Shown here: positions 52,627-62,590 of the stretch, piece by piece
Layout: every line of letters begins with the position of its first letter
How positions within the stretch are numbered: position 1 is the stretch's first letter
Assembly: GCF_008084145.1 (NCBI RefSeq)
Contig: NZ_VSDO01000005.1
Location: 186,001-250,000, forward strand
Length of the DNA stretch: 64,000 nucleotides
Source of the DNA: Paenibacillus faecis
Lineage (GTDB): Bacteria; Bacillota; Bacilli; Paenibacillales; Paenibacillaceae
Reading direction: 5' to 3'
The notes under the pieces: generated by a model
What the model was told of the DNA's origin: nothing
Databases searched by the model: none
What the model saw: the letters and a program-made list of their open reading frames with translations, nothing else
Position numbers and translations under genes: made by a program

Positions 52627-54213
52627 ATGAGTGTCGCATTAGAGCTTTTAAAGAGAAATAATGAATATCCGATTGTGTTTATCGGTTCCGGAATGTCGAA
52701 GCGATATCTTCAATCCTTTCCAGGATGGGAGGAATTGCTCAAACAATTCTGGGACCAATTAAACACGGGCAAAGATTTCTACGGATTCTTGAGTACACTG
52801 AAAAGACATATGTCAGAAACAACTTCGGACACGGAATATGATGTGGATTTCTTGACGAATATTCAAGCCGGATCGGAGATTGAAGACCGTTTTAACGAAA
52901 AGTTCTTTCATCAGGAAATAGAAATTCCAGGGTTTGATACCGAGAAAGCCTACAAATTTGATATCTCGCCATTTAAAATGGCCATTGCCCATCAATTTTC
53001 ATCCTACCAGGTAAAGAAAGGGATGGAAGAGGAATATGCGTCCTTTAAAACCTTCTTGAATAAAACACAAATTGTCATTACAACAAACTATGATACATTT
53101 ATTGAGGATTCCGTTAATTCAGTTAATCCCCTTGGGATGAAAAAATATATCGGCCAAAAGGGGTTCTTTGAATCCACCTATGGATGGGCCGAAATTTATA
53201 AAATCCATGGTTGTGCAACAAATCCGAAATCGATCGTAATTTCTAAAGCGGATTATGCGCAGTTTTCGAAAAATTCCATTCTCATCAGCGCCAAGATCAT
53301 TTCGTTGCTCCTGCATTCGCCAATTATTTTCTTTGGCTATTCATTAACCGACGGAAATGTACGGAAAATATTGCGGGACTTTTCTTCGTCGCTGTCGAAA
53401 GAGGAACTCAAACGATTAGCTTCCAAAATTATCATTGTGGAATGGGAGAAAGGTCAGACGGGAATTGTCGAACAGACCTTTTTTGATACGGATTTAGGTT
53501 GTGAGTACACGGTACTTCGAACCGATAACTATAAACTGCTGTATGAAATTCTGTCTGAGATTGATCAAGGGATCCATCCTTCGGAAGTGCGGAAATACCA
53601 ACATGTTATTAAGCAGCTGATCCTTGATCGAGGCAAAAAAGGAAGTCTAAACACGCTCTTGGTATCACCTGAAGAATTGGAAGATATCGAGAAACGAATT
53701 GGTGATGAAAAACTGGTTGTTGCGTTAGGAGATACCACCTATATCTTTCAAATGCCCGACCTTCTCACATATTTATTTGATTATTTCTTTGGCGGCCGTT
53801 CCATTCATACGGATATTGCGCTTCGCTTTATTGCGAGTCAAAACAGCAATTCACGGATTCCGTTTATTAAATATGTTGAGGGGATTGATCTCGATAAAAC
53901 CAATCTTCACCCCGTTGAAATCGAGAAAATTAACCAAAGAATAGCGAAATTTACCGGTCCGCAAATTTGTTTGGATTCAATTAATCCATCCAACCGAATC
54001 AAGGCAGATTCGTTAAAGGAAATTTTGGAACAACAACTGAAACCGGATAAAGAATACGATCTTATTGCTTATAATGCGCCGAAATTGGACAAGCAGGAAG
54101 TAGGAACGTATTTGAAAGAGAAGTTGGAGAAATTTAAGGCTGATGGGATTAGAAGTGTGTCTACATCGATGCGGAGATTGCTTACGATTTACGACTTTAT
54201 TGAAAATAAATAG
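52627..54213 (+). CDS. SIR2-domain protein inserted in the BREX operon
   Basis: The product has 528 residues from ATG 52627 (GGAGGT upstream). The N-terminal SIR2-like domain shows FIGSGMSKRY (residues 18-27, nucleotide loop), VITTNYDTFIED with the predicted catalytic Asn 154, YKIHGCATNPK with His 194, and PIIFFGYSLTDGNV. SIR2 domains in defence proteins (Thoeris, DSR, SIR2-pAgo) degrade NAD+. The C-terminal 300 residues match no family I recognise. It lies between pglX and pglZ, where the canonical operon has no such gene, and is oriented with them. Confidence 0.88.
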   Translation: MSVALELLKRNNEYPIVFIGSGMSKRYLQSFPGWEELLKQFWDQLNTGKDFYGFLSTLKRHMSETTSDTEYDVDFLTNIQAGSEIEDRFNEKFFHQEIEIPGFDTEKAYKFDISPFKMAIAHQFSSYQVKKGMEEEYASFKTFLNKTQIVITTNYDTFIEDSVNSVNPLGMKKYIGQKGFFESTYGWAEIYKIHGCATNPKSIVISKADYAQFSKNSILISAKIISLLLHSPIIFFGYSLTDGNVRKILRDFSSSLSKEELKRLASKIIIVEWEKGQTGIVEQTFFDTDLGCEYTVLRTDNYKLLYEILSEIDQGIHPSEVRKYQHVIKQLILDRGKKGSLNTLLVSPEELEDIEKRIGDEKLVVALGDTTYIFQMPDLLTYLFDYFFGGRSIHTDIALRFIASQNSNSRIPFIKYVEGIDLDKTNLHPVEIEKINQRIAKFTGPQICLDSINPSNRIKADSLKEILEQQLKPDKEYDLIAYNAPKLDKQEVGTYLKEKLEKFKADGIRSVSTSMRRLLTIYDFIENK

Positions 54214-54329
54214 AGACTGACGCCGAACCCACGGAGTGGATTGCCATCAGCCTCTTGAAGCCTTATTAGTATCATCATTTTACCACGAATGTATGATAAA
54301 GACAACAACTAACTTAACGGAGCAGAGCC

Positions 54330-56849
54330 ATGGCTGAACTGAATTTGAAGCAAATTGCGGATAAATTGAATAAGGAATTTACGGGAGAATCCCGAAAACT
54401 GGTGTTCTGGTACGATGACCAAGGAGAGTTTGCCGAGGATATTGATGCGCTTGAGTTGCAAAATGCCAAGGTGTATCGTTTGGAACCGGACAACCAGTTC
54501 TACACTAAGTACTTTCTGGAGCGGTTAGATCGAACGACAAATTACCTCATCTATGCTCCGTTTCCGAAACCGCCTGTAAGGGACAATCATTTGGCTGATA
54601 CGGTCAAGTATTCGAAACAGTTTTATGCCGATCGTGCCTCCTTGCTCGCTGTTGATCTGGGCATCGATGAGAAGCACAAGCCGATCATCCAAAAATATAT
54701 CAAATTTTTCGGAGCTAAAGACCGCACCCGTCGCTTCTATGACCTCGAGATCGAAAATTTCACAGAGGATGTCATCGAGATCGCCTTGATGAGCGCCTGT
54801 TGTAAAACCCGGACCGTTTCTTTTGAAGAAGTGTTTCGGGTTGTGCTTACGGATGATGATCTGGAGCAGAACAAGTTTTTGGCCGAGTTTGATAAATACG
54901 ATCTTCTGCCCGCTTTTTGGCGGCTATGTGAACAACAATTCGGTTACACTGATTCGGATCCTAGCTTGGAAAAGCTGGTCCATACATTATTCATAACATA
55001 TACGGATCGATATATGGAAGGAGAGCTGCCTAAGGCTTGGGTAAGCCTACTTTCCTATAAGTCCGGCAACATCATTGCTTTCCTGGACAATTTGATGAAT
55101 AGTGTGCTTTATCGAGAACGCTATCGTGAGCTTTGCGGTCAGGTGGCCGAAGCCCTTCGGGTGGAAGAAAAGTTTGCTTCATTAGATCCGGAGGTCCTGG
55201 TTGATTGTGAAACCTTTGCGGTCATTGATCGGTTTCTTATCCGCTGGATTGCAGGACGTTTATTGTCTGAAGACTCAGGTGCAAAGCTGGGCAGTTTGAC
55301 GATTCCTCAGCTATGCGAGCAGCGAATGAAAATGCATTTCGGCGATATTTATAAACTGCATTATGAACTATTGATTCAGGCATGGCATCTGATTGGGCAT
55401 GCGAACTACAATTGTTCAAATGATGTCCACGGAATCGTGAATCAATATCTTCGAAACGATCATCGGTTGGATTCTTATTATCGTTGTTTCTACGCTTGTT
55501 ATGATCGGATTGAAGACAATGCAGAATTCGAAGCGTTGCGTGATTTGGTGGAGAACATCTACAGCAACGAGTACTTAGGCACCCTTCTTCCCAAGTGGAA
55601 TGCAGGTTGGTCTCAAGGAGAACTGATGTCCGTTCTTCCATTGCAGCGCCAGTTTTACTCTAAATATATCCGGGATGTGAAAGATCGGGTTGTAGTGATC
55701 ATATCCGATGCGATGCGCTATGAAACGGGTCGGGCGCTGTGGAGTAAATTGCAGGATGATAAGAAATGTACGGCAGAGATGGCAGCCATGTTGAGTGTAC
55801 TTCCCTCATACACCCGACTGGGAATGGCGTCGCTCCTCCCTCATAAAACGCTTGAGATCACCGAAGATTATCGTGTATTGGTGGATGGCGCAACATGCGA
55901 CGATTTGAAGCAGAGGGAAGCTGTGCTGCAGAAAGTTAGCCCGAATAGCCGCTGTGTCCAGTATGATGATCTCAAGTCCATGAAACGGGATGCTGTACGC
56001 CAGCTGTTTGCCGGCATGGATGTGATCTACGTATATCACAATCAGATCGATGCACGAGGAGATAAGCTGAATACGGAGAATGAAGTGTTTTTTGCTTGTG
56101 AAGAAGCCATTGATGAGGTATTTGGATTAATCAAAAGATTAACCGAAGATGTTAGCGCCACGAATTTTATCGTTACCGCAGATCACGGATTTATATACAA
56201 GCGGGACAAGCTGCAGGAAAGCGAAAAGATTGCGGGTGTTTCTGGCAAAGAGTCATTCGTGAACCGCAGGTTCATGATTTCGAAGAACGCCGTTCAGGAA
56301 GACGGAATCGCTTCCGTGCCGCTGAGCATGATCCTTGGCCATGAGGATCCAAAGTTTGTTTCTGTTCCGGTCAGTTCCCATGTATTCAAAGTAGCCGGCG
56401 GCGGTCAGAACTATGTTCATGGCGGGTCTTCGCCGCAGGAGATGATTGTTCCGGTGATTCAAGTCAAGACCGAGAAGGGGCATAAGGAAACCCGTCCTGT
56501 TCAGATTATGCTTGTCAGCATGGTGCAAAAGATTACAAATTTGATTACCACGCTGGATTTTATTCAATCGGATCCGGTCAGCGATGTCGTAAAAGGAATG
56601 AGCTACAAACTCTATTTTGTATCCGAGGACAATGAGAAAATATCGAACGAGAATACTTATGTTGCGGATAGCAAAGATACCGAACCGCATAAGCGGATGT
56701 TCCGTCTGCGTTTTAATTTCAAAAACCAGCTTTACGACAAGTCAAAGCCATATTATCTCATAGCGATCGATGATAAAAATGTAGAAGTGCTTCGGCATCC
56801 CGTAGTGATGGATGTTGCGTTTGCCAATGATTTTGGATTTAATGTGTGA
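54330..56849 (+). CDS. pglZ: BREX protein PglZ (BrxZ), alkaline-phosphatase fold
   Basis: The product has 839 residues. The N-terminal part (KLVFWYDDQGEFAEDIDALE) and the phosphatase-like core VVVIISDAMRYETGRALW (from about residue 452) with VTADHGFIYKRD further on are diagnostic of PglZ. The metal-binding Asp and His residues appear intact. PglZ is essential to BREX in known systems. It starts 116 bases after the SIR2 gene and ends just before brxL. Confidence 0.94.
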   Translation: MAELNLKQIADKLNKEFTGESRKLVFWYDDQGEFAEDIDALELQNAKVYRLEPDNQFYTKYFLERLDRTTNYLIYAPFPKPPVRDNHLADTVKYSKQFYADRASLLAVDLGIDEKHKPIIQKYIKFFGAKDRTRRFYDLEIENFTEDVIEIALMSACCKTRTVSFEEVFRVVLTDDDLEQNKFLAEFDKYDLLPAFWRLCEQQFGYTDSDPSLEKLVHTLFITYTDRYMEGELPKAWVSLLSYKSGNIIAFLDNLMNSVLYRERYRELCGQVAEALRVEEKFASLDPEVLVDCETFAVIDRFLIRWIAGRLLSEDSGAKLGSLTIPQLCEQRMKMHFGDIYKLHYELLIQAWHLIGHANYNCSNDVHGIVNQYLRNDHRLDSYYRCFYACYDRIEDNAEFEALRDLVENIYSNEYLGTLLPKWNAGWSQGELMSVLPLQRQFYSKYIRDVKDRVVVIISDAMRYETGRALWSKLQDDKKCTAEMAAMLSVLPSYTRLGMASLLPHKTLEITEDYRVLVDGATCDDLKQREAVLQKVSPNSRCVQYDDLKSMKRDAVRQLFAGMDVIYVYHNQIDARGDKLNTENEVFFACEEAIDEVFGLIKRLTEDVSATNFIVTADHGFIYKRDKLQESEKIAGVSGKESFVNRRFMISKNAVQEDGIASVPLSMILGHEDPKFVSVPVSSHVFKVAGGGQNYVHGGSSPQEMIVPVIQVKTEKGHKETRPVQIMLVSMVQKITNLITTLDFIQSDPVSDVVKGMSYKLYFVSEDNEKISNENTYVADSKDTEPHKRMFRLRFNFKNQLYDKSKPYYLIAIDDKNVEVLRHPVVMDVAFANDFGFNV

Positions 56850-56863
56850 GGCAGGGGATCAAG

Positions 56864-58924
56864 ATGAATGAAATTTCTGGCCGATTAGAAGGTGAATCCG
56901 GGCTCATCGATAAGTTGAACACTTACTTTGCCGGCAAAATTGTCCGTAAAGATTTAACCAAGAAAATCAAAGAAGGCGCCAACGTTCCGGTATATGTATT
57001 GGAATACTTGCTCGGCATGTACTGTTCCTCCATGGATGAGGAGGAGATTGAAGCCGGTGTTCGCAATGTGAAGAGCATTTTGGCGGAGAATTATGTTCGC
57101 CCGGATGAAGCACAGAAAATCATTTCCAAACTTCGGGAAAAGGGTAGTTACACGGTAATCGATAAAGTATCCGTCAAATTGAATTACAAGAATGACGTAT
57201 ACGAAGCCGAATTTTCCAATCTCGGGATTGGAAACGTACCGATCGGGGAGAAATATGTCTCCCAGTATGAGCGCCTACTCGCTGGTGGGATCTGGTGTAT
57301 TGTTCAGATGGAGTATTTCTATGACGAAGCGGATAAGAACCGCTGCCCGTTCATCATCCGTAAGCTCGATCCGATTCAAATGCCAAGTCTGGATTTGGAA
57401 GAGGTCAAGGCAGCGAGAAGCTATTTCACGGACGAAGAATGGATGGATGTGCTCCTGAGAAGTACGGGCATGGAGCCATCCCAGTTCACGAAACGGGTGA
57501 AATGGCTGCATTTGGCCAGACTCGTTCCGATGATCGAGAACAACTATAACCTGTGTGAACTGGGACCAAGAAGTACGGGCAAGTCCCACATTTATAAGGA
57601 AATCAGTCCGAACAGTATCTTGGTCTCCGGGGGGCAGACGACGGTAGCGAATTTGTTCTACAATATGGGGAACAAGACGGTGGGTCTGGTCGGGTTATGG
57701 GATTGTGTCGCTTTTGACGAGGTGGCGGGAATCAAATTCAAGGATCAGGATGGAATTCAGATCATGAAGGATTACATGGCGTCCGGTTCGTTTGCCCGCG
57801 GCAAAGAAGAGAAAAATGCGTATGCCTCGATGACTTTTGTCGGCAATATTAATCAAAGTGTAGACGTGATCCTGAAAACATCGCATTTATTTGATCCGTT
57901 TCCGGCCGCTATGGCGAATGACACCGCATTCCTTGACCGGATGCATTGCTACATTCCAGGGTGGGAAATCCCGAAATATCGGCCGGAGTTTTTTACGAAC
58001 GATTATGGCTTTATTACGGACTATTTCGCGGAAATGATGCGGGAACTGCGCAAAATATCTTATGGCGATGCATTTGATAAGTACTTCAAACTGGGCAACA
58101 ATTTGAACCAACGCGATGTTATTGCCGTAAGGAAGACCGTTTCCGGTTTGATCAAACTGGTCCATCCCGACGGACGTTTTACGAAAGAAAATGTGGAGGA
58201 GATACTCCGATTTGCGCTGGAAATGCGCCGTCGGGTGAAGGAACAGTTGAAGAAGATCGGTGGAATGGAGTTCTATGACGTGAACTTCTCCTATATCGAT
58301 CAGGAAACATTTAATGAAGAATACGTCTCCGTTCCCGAGCAGGGAGGCGGCAAGCTGATTCCGGAAGGGATGAATAAACCGGGACATGTCTATACCGTGT
58401 CGCACGGCAAGTCCGGGATGATTGGCGTGTATAAACTGGAGACACAGATGACGGCGGGAACCGGTAAATTTGAAAAGACCGGGATCGGTTCCGATCGGGA
58501 AGCAAGAGAAGCCGTGGATACTGCTTACCGATATCTGAAAGCGAATGGTCGAAATATCAGTGGATTATTGAGTACAACAACGAAAGATTACCTGATGCAT
58601 GTTCAGGATCTGAACGGCATTGGCATGACCAAATATCTAACTTTACCTGCAGTTGTCGCTATCTGTTCTGTTGCTCTTAATAAGCCGATACTTAGCAGTA
58701 CCGTTATTCTCGGCGATTTAAGCATCGGCGGCACGATTATCAAGGTAGAGGAGCTCGCCAATACGCTCCAGGTCTGCCTTGACAGCGGCGCTAAAAAAGT
58801 ACTGGTTCCTATTACGTCAGCTGTTGATCTCGGAACTGTCCCCTCTGAGCTGATCGGCTGCTTTAATATTATTTTTTACCAAACGGCTGAAGATGCGGTG
58901 TTTAAAGCTTTAGGGGTGGAGTAA
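56864..58924 (+). CDS. brxL: BREX protein BrxL (AAA+, Lon-like)
   Basis: The product has 686 residues from ATG 56864. The ATP-binding motif GPRSTGKSHIYKEISPNS lies near residue 235 and the Walker B-type CVAFDEVAGIKF near 285. A Lon-protease-like C-terminal domain (about 570-686) includes VVAICSVALNKPILSSTVIL and GAKKVLVPITSA. BrxL proteins are AAA+ assemblies that bind DNA in type 1 BREX. It is the last canonical gene; a terminator follows at 59037. Confidence 0.94.
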   Translation: MNEISGRLEGESGLIDKLNTYFAGKIVRKDLTKKIKEGANVPVYVLEYLLGMYCSSMDEEEIEAGVRNVKSILAENYVRPDEAQKIISKLREKGSYTVIDKVSVKLNYKNDVYEAEFSNLGIGNVPIGEKYVSQYERLLAGGIWCIVQMEYFYDEADKNRCPFIIRKLDPIQMPSLDLEEVKAARSYFTDEEWMDVLLRSTGMEPSQFTKRVKWLHLARLVPMIENNYNLCELGPRSTGKSHIYKEISPNSILVSGGQTTVANLFYNMGNKTVGLVGLWDCVAFDEVAGIKFKDQDGIQIMKDYMASGSFARGKEEKNAYASMTFVGNINQSVDVILKTSHLFDPFPAAMANDTAFLDRMHCYIPGWEIPKYRPEFFTNDYGFITDYFAEMMRELRKISYGDAFDKYFKLGNNLNQRDVIAVRKTVSGLIKLVHPDGRFTKENVEEILRFALEMRRRVKEQLKKIGGMEFYDVNFSYIDQETFNEEYVSVPEQGGGKLIPEGMNKPGHVYTVSHGKSGMIGVYKLETQMTAGTGKFEKTGIGSDREAREAVDTAYRYLKANGRNISGLLSTTTKDYLMHVQDLNGIGMTKYLTLPAVVAICSVALNKPILSSTVILGDLSIGGTIIKVEELANTLQVCLDSGAKKVLVPITSAVDLGTVPSELIGCFNIIFYQTAEDAVFKALGVE

Positions 58925-58975
58925 ATGGAGAAGTTGGAGCGTATATTGACCGAGCTTGAAATGGAATTGAAGTAG
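58925..58975 (+). CDS. 16-codon mini-ORF after brxL
   Basis: ATG 58925 directly follows the brxL stop codon (TAAATG) and encodes MEKLERILTELEMELK. It could be translated by re-initiation. It may be the relic of a longer gene. Confidence 0.25.
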   Translation: MEKLERILTELEMELK

Positions 58976-59036
58976 TAGCCTTGCCTTGAACAAAAAGTAT
59001 AACGCTTAAAATTAACGTTTCATAAATGCTTGAAAA

Positions 59037-59071
59037 ACCGAAGGTTCTTATTAGAACCTTTGGTTTTTTTG
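59037..59071 (+). terminator. Terminator of the BREX operon
   Basis: ACCGAAGGTTC pairs with GAACCTTTGGT (one G-T), followed by seven T. Confidence 0.85.
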
Positions 59072-59159
59072 CAGCAGAACGTGCATTCGCTGACAACATC
59101 ACGTCGCTTCAGAATGCAATAATCGAATTAAATATTTCAATTTATAGGAGGTTCTCTTG

Positions 59160-59732
59160 ATGAATGTTTTGCTTAAAAGAGTTCAAACCGTGTTTTTTGT
59201 ATTATTCTTGCTATCACTCTTTTCAGTACTAATCGGCTGCACAGCGGAAACCCCGGTGGTAGTCAACCAAGATCAAGATTCGAATACATCTTCCACAAAT
59301 GAAAAAGAAACTTCTCAAGAACAAACCGCTGCTCCTGAGGATACCATCTTCGCGATTGGAGAAAAAATTGCGCTTGGTGATAATGTTTTAACTGTGAATG
59401 GCTTCGCTAGATCACAAGGAGACAATGAATTTGATACTCCCAAAGAGGGACACGAGTACATTATCGTAGAAGTTACCATTGAAAATGGTGGGTCGGAGAC
59501 TATTTCATATAATCCCTTCGATTTCACCATGCAGAATAGCCAGGGGCAGATCCTGGACGGAGCATTCACCTTGACCGAGCAAGATAAGCAATTGAGTTCA
59601 GGTGAGTTAGCGCCCAAAGGAAAAGTCAACGGTGTAATAGTTTTCGAGCAACCCAAAGGGGATACGGGTCTTCAGTTAATTTATCAACCCAATTTCTGGA
59701 ATGATGGAAAGATAAAGATTGAAATAAAATAG
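59160..59732 (+). CDS. DUF4352-type secreted lipoprotein
   Basis: The product has 190 residues from ATG 59160 (AGGAGG upstream; a TTG directly before it is in frame). The signal peptide ends in a lipobox (VLIGC), followed by a Ser/Thr/Glu-rich linker and an immunoglobulin-like DUF4352 domain (GHEYIIVEVTIENGGSETIS, FTMQNSQGQILDG). Such proteins are common on the surface of Bacilli; function unknown. Its place behind BREX is probably incidental. Confidence 0.85.
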   Translation: MNVLLKRVQTVFFVLFLLSLFSVLIGCTAETPVVVNQDQDSNTSSTNEKETSQEQTAAPEDTIFAIGEKIALGDNVLTVNGFARSQGDNEFDTPKEGHEYIIVEVTIENGGSETISYNPFDFTMQNSQGQILDGAFTLTEQDKQLSSGELAPKGKVNGVIVFEQPKGDTGLQLIYQPNFWNDGKIKIEIK

Positions 59733-59865
59733 TGCGAAAAGCGAAGTTCTCCCTATAACCGTCCTAGCATATACGTAGAAGCGTTATAGTGATGATCAAC
59801 AGAAATCGGGTTTGCAAAACAATCTATTGATGATTCAAAATGGAAATCAGTAGGGGGATCGTGAG

Positions 59866-60627
59866 ATGAAGGAACAAGATGTAAACCAAAGCAATTACAA
59901 AAGGCATGATGAGGGGGACCCCAAAACGATTAAGCTGATTTCGACGGTAGAGCGTAGGGTAGTTAGCAGGGAAGGTTACTCTGAATACGGAGATTTTTGG
60001 CTCCACCCCGAGGTGGAGGAAGAAGAGGAATTCAAGAGCAAGACCCGAGATTTGGTGAATTGGTTAGCCAGACAGGACCTACCCGAAGTCGGGAACTTTT
60101 ACGCAGATTCGGATATGAGGAGACTGAACTTAATTAAATACTTTAGTGCGTTATTCTGGATTAAGCCCGATTGGATGTTTATCGGTGAGGCGCCAGGGGT
60201 TCATGGTTGCGTAAAGACGGGGATTCCCTTTACTTCGGAACGATTGATTCAAGAAAGACGACTGGAGCGTCATTTTCCAGGTACCCGATTTGTAGTGGAG
60301 GGCAATAAATCCGAAGCTTCGGCAACTGTTGTTTGGGGGGCGGTGGATCGGTTGTCAAAGCCACCGGTGATGTGGAACGCGTTTCCGCTGCACCCTAGGA
60401 ACAAGAATGGGGGAAATAGGACTCCAACTTCTGCTGAACTGGAGATGGGGGCGTATGCACTTTCGACGGTTATGGACTTGTTTCCGGGGATTAAGGTTAT
60501 TTCCGTAGGAAAAAAAGCAGAGAAGATCTGTAAAAAAAATGGAGTGCGAACAGCAGGGCACTTAATACACCCTTCTTTTCATGCCAAGGAATTCCGCGAA
60601 CAGTTTGAGACGTATTTCTTCAACTAG
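59866..60627 (+). CDS. Uracil-DNA glycosylase superfamily protein
   Basis: The product has 253 residues. The first motif WMFIGEAPGVHGCVKTGIPF is a UDG-type motif A with a GEAPG loop; NAFPLHPRN supplies the middle segment, and LIHPSFHAKEF the C-terminal His motif. It differs from housekeeping Ung and resembles family 4/5-like or uncharacterised UDG relatives. It may excise uracil or modified bases; a role in defence against phage with altered bases is speculative. ATG 59866 follows GGGGGATCGTGAG. Confidence 0.75.
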   Translation: MKEQDVNQSNYKRHDEGDPKTIKLISTVERRVVSREGYSEYGDFWLHPEVEEEEEFKSKTRDLVNWLARQDLPEVGNFYADSDMRRLNLIKYFSALFWIKPDWMFIGEAPGVHGCVKTGIPFTSERLIQERRLERHFPGTRFVVEGNKSEASATVVWGAVDRLSKPPVMWNAFPLHPRNKNGGNRTPTSAELEMGAYALSTVMDLFPGIKVISVGKKAEKICKKNGVRTAGHLIHPSFHAKEFREQFETYFFN

Positions 60628-61044
60628 CAATAGGAATCTATTATGCTTGTACGAGAAAATATTTAACACCATTAGCTTGTACCTTGATCAGTTGGCGATA
60701 CCTCGATATGGTCAGCGTAAGGCAAAGGAATGGCATTTGGATGCGTCGTTCGACTAGAGTCCCAGATGCAGGAGATCAGAGCGTTTATCGATCAGGTGAA
60801 ACCGTACCGGGATGACGTGCTTCCAAGTTTATAGCAGATCAACCTGATGTTCGGCATGGAGGCAGATTTTTTGTCGGAATGTGCGCCTCATCAGTTTGGG
60901 AAGTGCTTCCCGCTATGCTGGAGATGTAGTGCTGGATGGAATGGGCATCCATTTTATTGGCCGGTACTAGTCGCACCTAAACATATGCAAACTGTAGTGT
61001 TTGCAAATTACCTATACACAGACTGAACATAGGGAGGATTACAG
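60628..61044. other. Gene-less stretch with a decayed reading frame
   Basis: Several short frames in the same direction (for example EIRAFIDQVKPYRDDVLPSL, about 60780-60835) are interrupted by stops, suggesting a dead gene that I cannot identify. At 60986-61005 TGCAAAC and GTTTGCA form an inverted repeat just before the JAMM gene, a possible operator. Confidence 0.45.
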
Positions 61045-61842
61045 ATGGATATAAAGCAGCGGCCAAAGACATTTCAACTAATACAAAATTCGTTTTCTAC
61101 CTTGCTACTGGATGCCATTCAGTATTTTCCTGCAAACAAAAGACGATTTCAAGGTGAGACACATGGCCTGTTATTTGGAGTAGGGAAAGATGATGGTATG
61201 TTAGAGTGTGACTACGTGTTTCCGGTTGGAAATGTAAAATCACGAACTCCCGATACTATAGAGAACGATCCAAAGATAGACTTAGCTATAACGAGTGCAC
61301 GCTCCTTATTGGCCACATCCAAATATGTGGGGACCTATCACAGCCATCCTAATAAAGAGTACTTTTTTGAATGGGCATATCCCAGTAATATGGATATATC
61401 ATTTGCTAAATACGTGAAAGATCCAACCATGATAATTATTGCTCTGACGCGGTCAGGTAAACTTAAGCAAGAGCTTCAACTTGAAGTAAGGAAGGATCGG
61501 GCATATCAATTTAGCTTTAATTCTAAACTTGATGGTCATGACCTTCCGGATCAGGTGGAACTAGGGTATGATATCAGCTACTTGTTTGGTAGCTTTCTAG
61601 AATATACGTTTGAGATGCGCGCATACTCTTATAATAGCAAGAGTTTGTTAAATATGAATCTTCTTTCCTCAGAAGCCGAGCTTTTAAATCAGCTGGGCCA
61701 ATACAAAATAAAAGTAGATACACTTTCTGCGTCTGATGTTTTTCGTCTAAGAAAGATAGAATATAACCTACGAGAAAATAATGAGCGACGTGGGAAGAAT
61801 ACAGAATATCATCTAGAGCGATTAAAACCTATGGATAAATAG
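61045..61842 (+). CDS. JAMM/MPN-domain metalloprotease-like protein
   Basis: The product has 265 residues. The N-terminal 140 residues carry the JAMM metal site: Glu in QGETHGLLFG, then YHSHPNKEYFFEWAYPSNMD with the His pair and the Asp. The spacing between HSHP and PSNMD is a few residues longer than usual. JAMM proteases cleave isopeptide or peptide bonds next to ubiquitin-like folds; bacterial copies act in ubiquitin-like defence systems and sulphur-carrier processing. No E1, E2 or ubiquitin-like partner is nearby. AGGGAGG precedes ATG 61045. Confidence 0.75.
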   Translation: MDIKQRPKTFQLIQNSFSTLLLDAIQYFPANKRRFQGETHGLLFGVGKDDGMLECDYVFPVGNVKSRTPDTIENDPKIDLAITSARSLLATSKYVGTYHSHPNKEYFFEWAYPSNMDISFAKYVKDPTMIIIALTRSGKLKQELQLEVRKDRAYQFSFNSKLDGHDLPDQVELGYDISYLFGSFLEYTFEMRAYSYNSKSLLNMNLLSSEAELLNQLGQYKIKVDTLSASDVFRLRKIEYNLRENNERRGKNTEYHLERLKPMDK

Positions 61843-61853
61843 TAAAAAGCATC

Positions 61854-61887
61854 GTTTCCCGACATCTCCACGTTGGGAGACTTTTTT
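61854..61887 (+). terminator. Terminator after the JAMM gene
   Basis: GTTTCCCGAC pairs with GTTGGGAGAC through several G-T pairs, followed by six T. Confidence 0.65.
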
Positions 61888-62044
61888 CAATTTGCAGGAT
61901 ATTGTTGGATACTGACGAAGACACGAAGTAGGACTATTTCGAGATGAATAAATTCATTATGAAGAACGTATGTTTCCTGACATATATATGTCCAGTCATT
62001 AATTTATAATTTAAGAGGACAGCAGTTGAGAGGAGATGTTTTCA

Positions 62045-62566
62045 TTGCAAACAGTAGAGCTGAATGAGGAAATTCTTAAATCTAAGGGCTGGGCATACCA
62101 ATTTGATTTGTCTGTTTTAACTGACCTAAATGAAGACACCATTAACGAGCATATTAGAAATGTATATTTATCAGCACTCCAAGCCCTTTCCAAGCAGAAA
62201 TCGAAAAAAATATTAAAGGGTCCATTTTATATTTGGATTTGCCAGAAAAAGCTTTTGGGAGATCAAAATCAATTTGTGGATGGTTTTGCGTTGATTGTAA
62301 CCCCTTTTTATAAAGAAGTGGCTGGCAGAGATGTGGACCCGATTGTTGAGACAATGTGGCAGCATAAAGGATACATTCGCATGGAATCTGCATTCCCAAT
62401 CTTAGAAGGTGCCGTTCCCCTTTGTGTTTTTGAAGACTGCCAGGCAATGCCTATTGAGTTGGATGCTGCATTGCTGTCCAGGCTGAACGAAATATTCGAG
62501 GAACATCAATATATGCTTTCGTTGGTCAATCCGGGAATGACGTTAAGATCTAATCCTTACGAATAA
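62045..62566 (+). CDS. Unknown protein next to the PD-(D/E)XK gene
   Basis: The product has about 173 residues. A TTG start at 62045 has AGGAGA at normal distance, while the in-frame ATG at 62036 is too close to it. No domain is recognised. The segments GPFYIWICQKKLLGDQ and MWQHKGYIRMESAFPILEG suggest a compact alpha/beta fold. It is 88 bases before the PD-(D/E)XK gene in the same direction. Confidence 0.65.
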   Translation: MQTVELNEEILKSKGWAYQFDLSVLTDLNEDTINEHIRNVYLSALQALSKQKSKKILKGPFYIWICQKKLLGDQNQFVDGFALIVTPFYKEVAGRDVDPIVETMWQHKGYIRMESAFPILEGAVPLCVFEDCQAMPIELDAALLSRLNEIFEEHQYMLSLVNPGMTLRSNPYE

Positions 62567-62590
62567 TCCATACATAGGGAGAGAGCTTAA

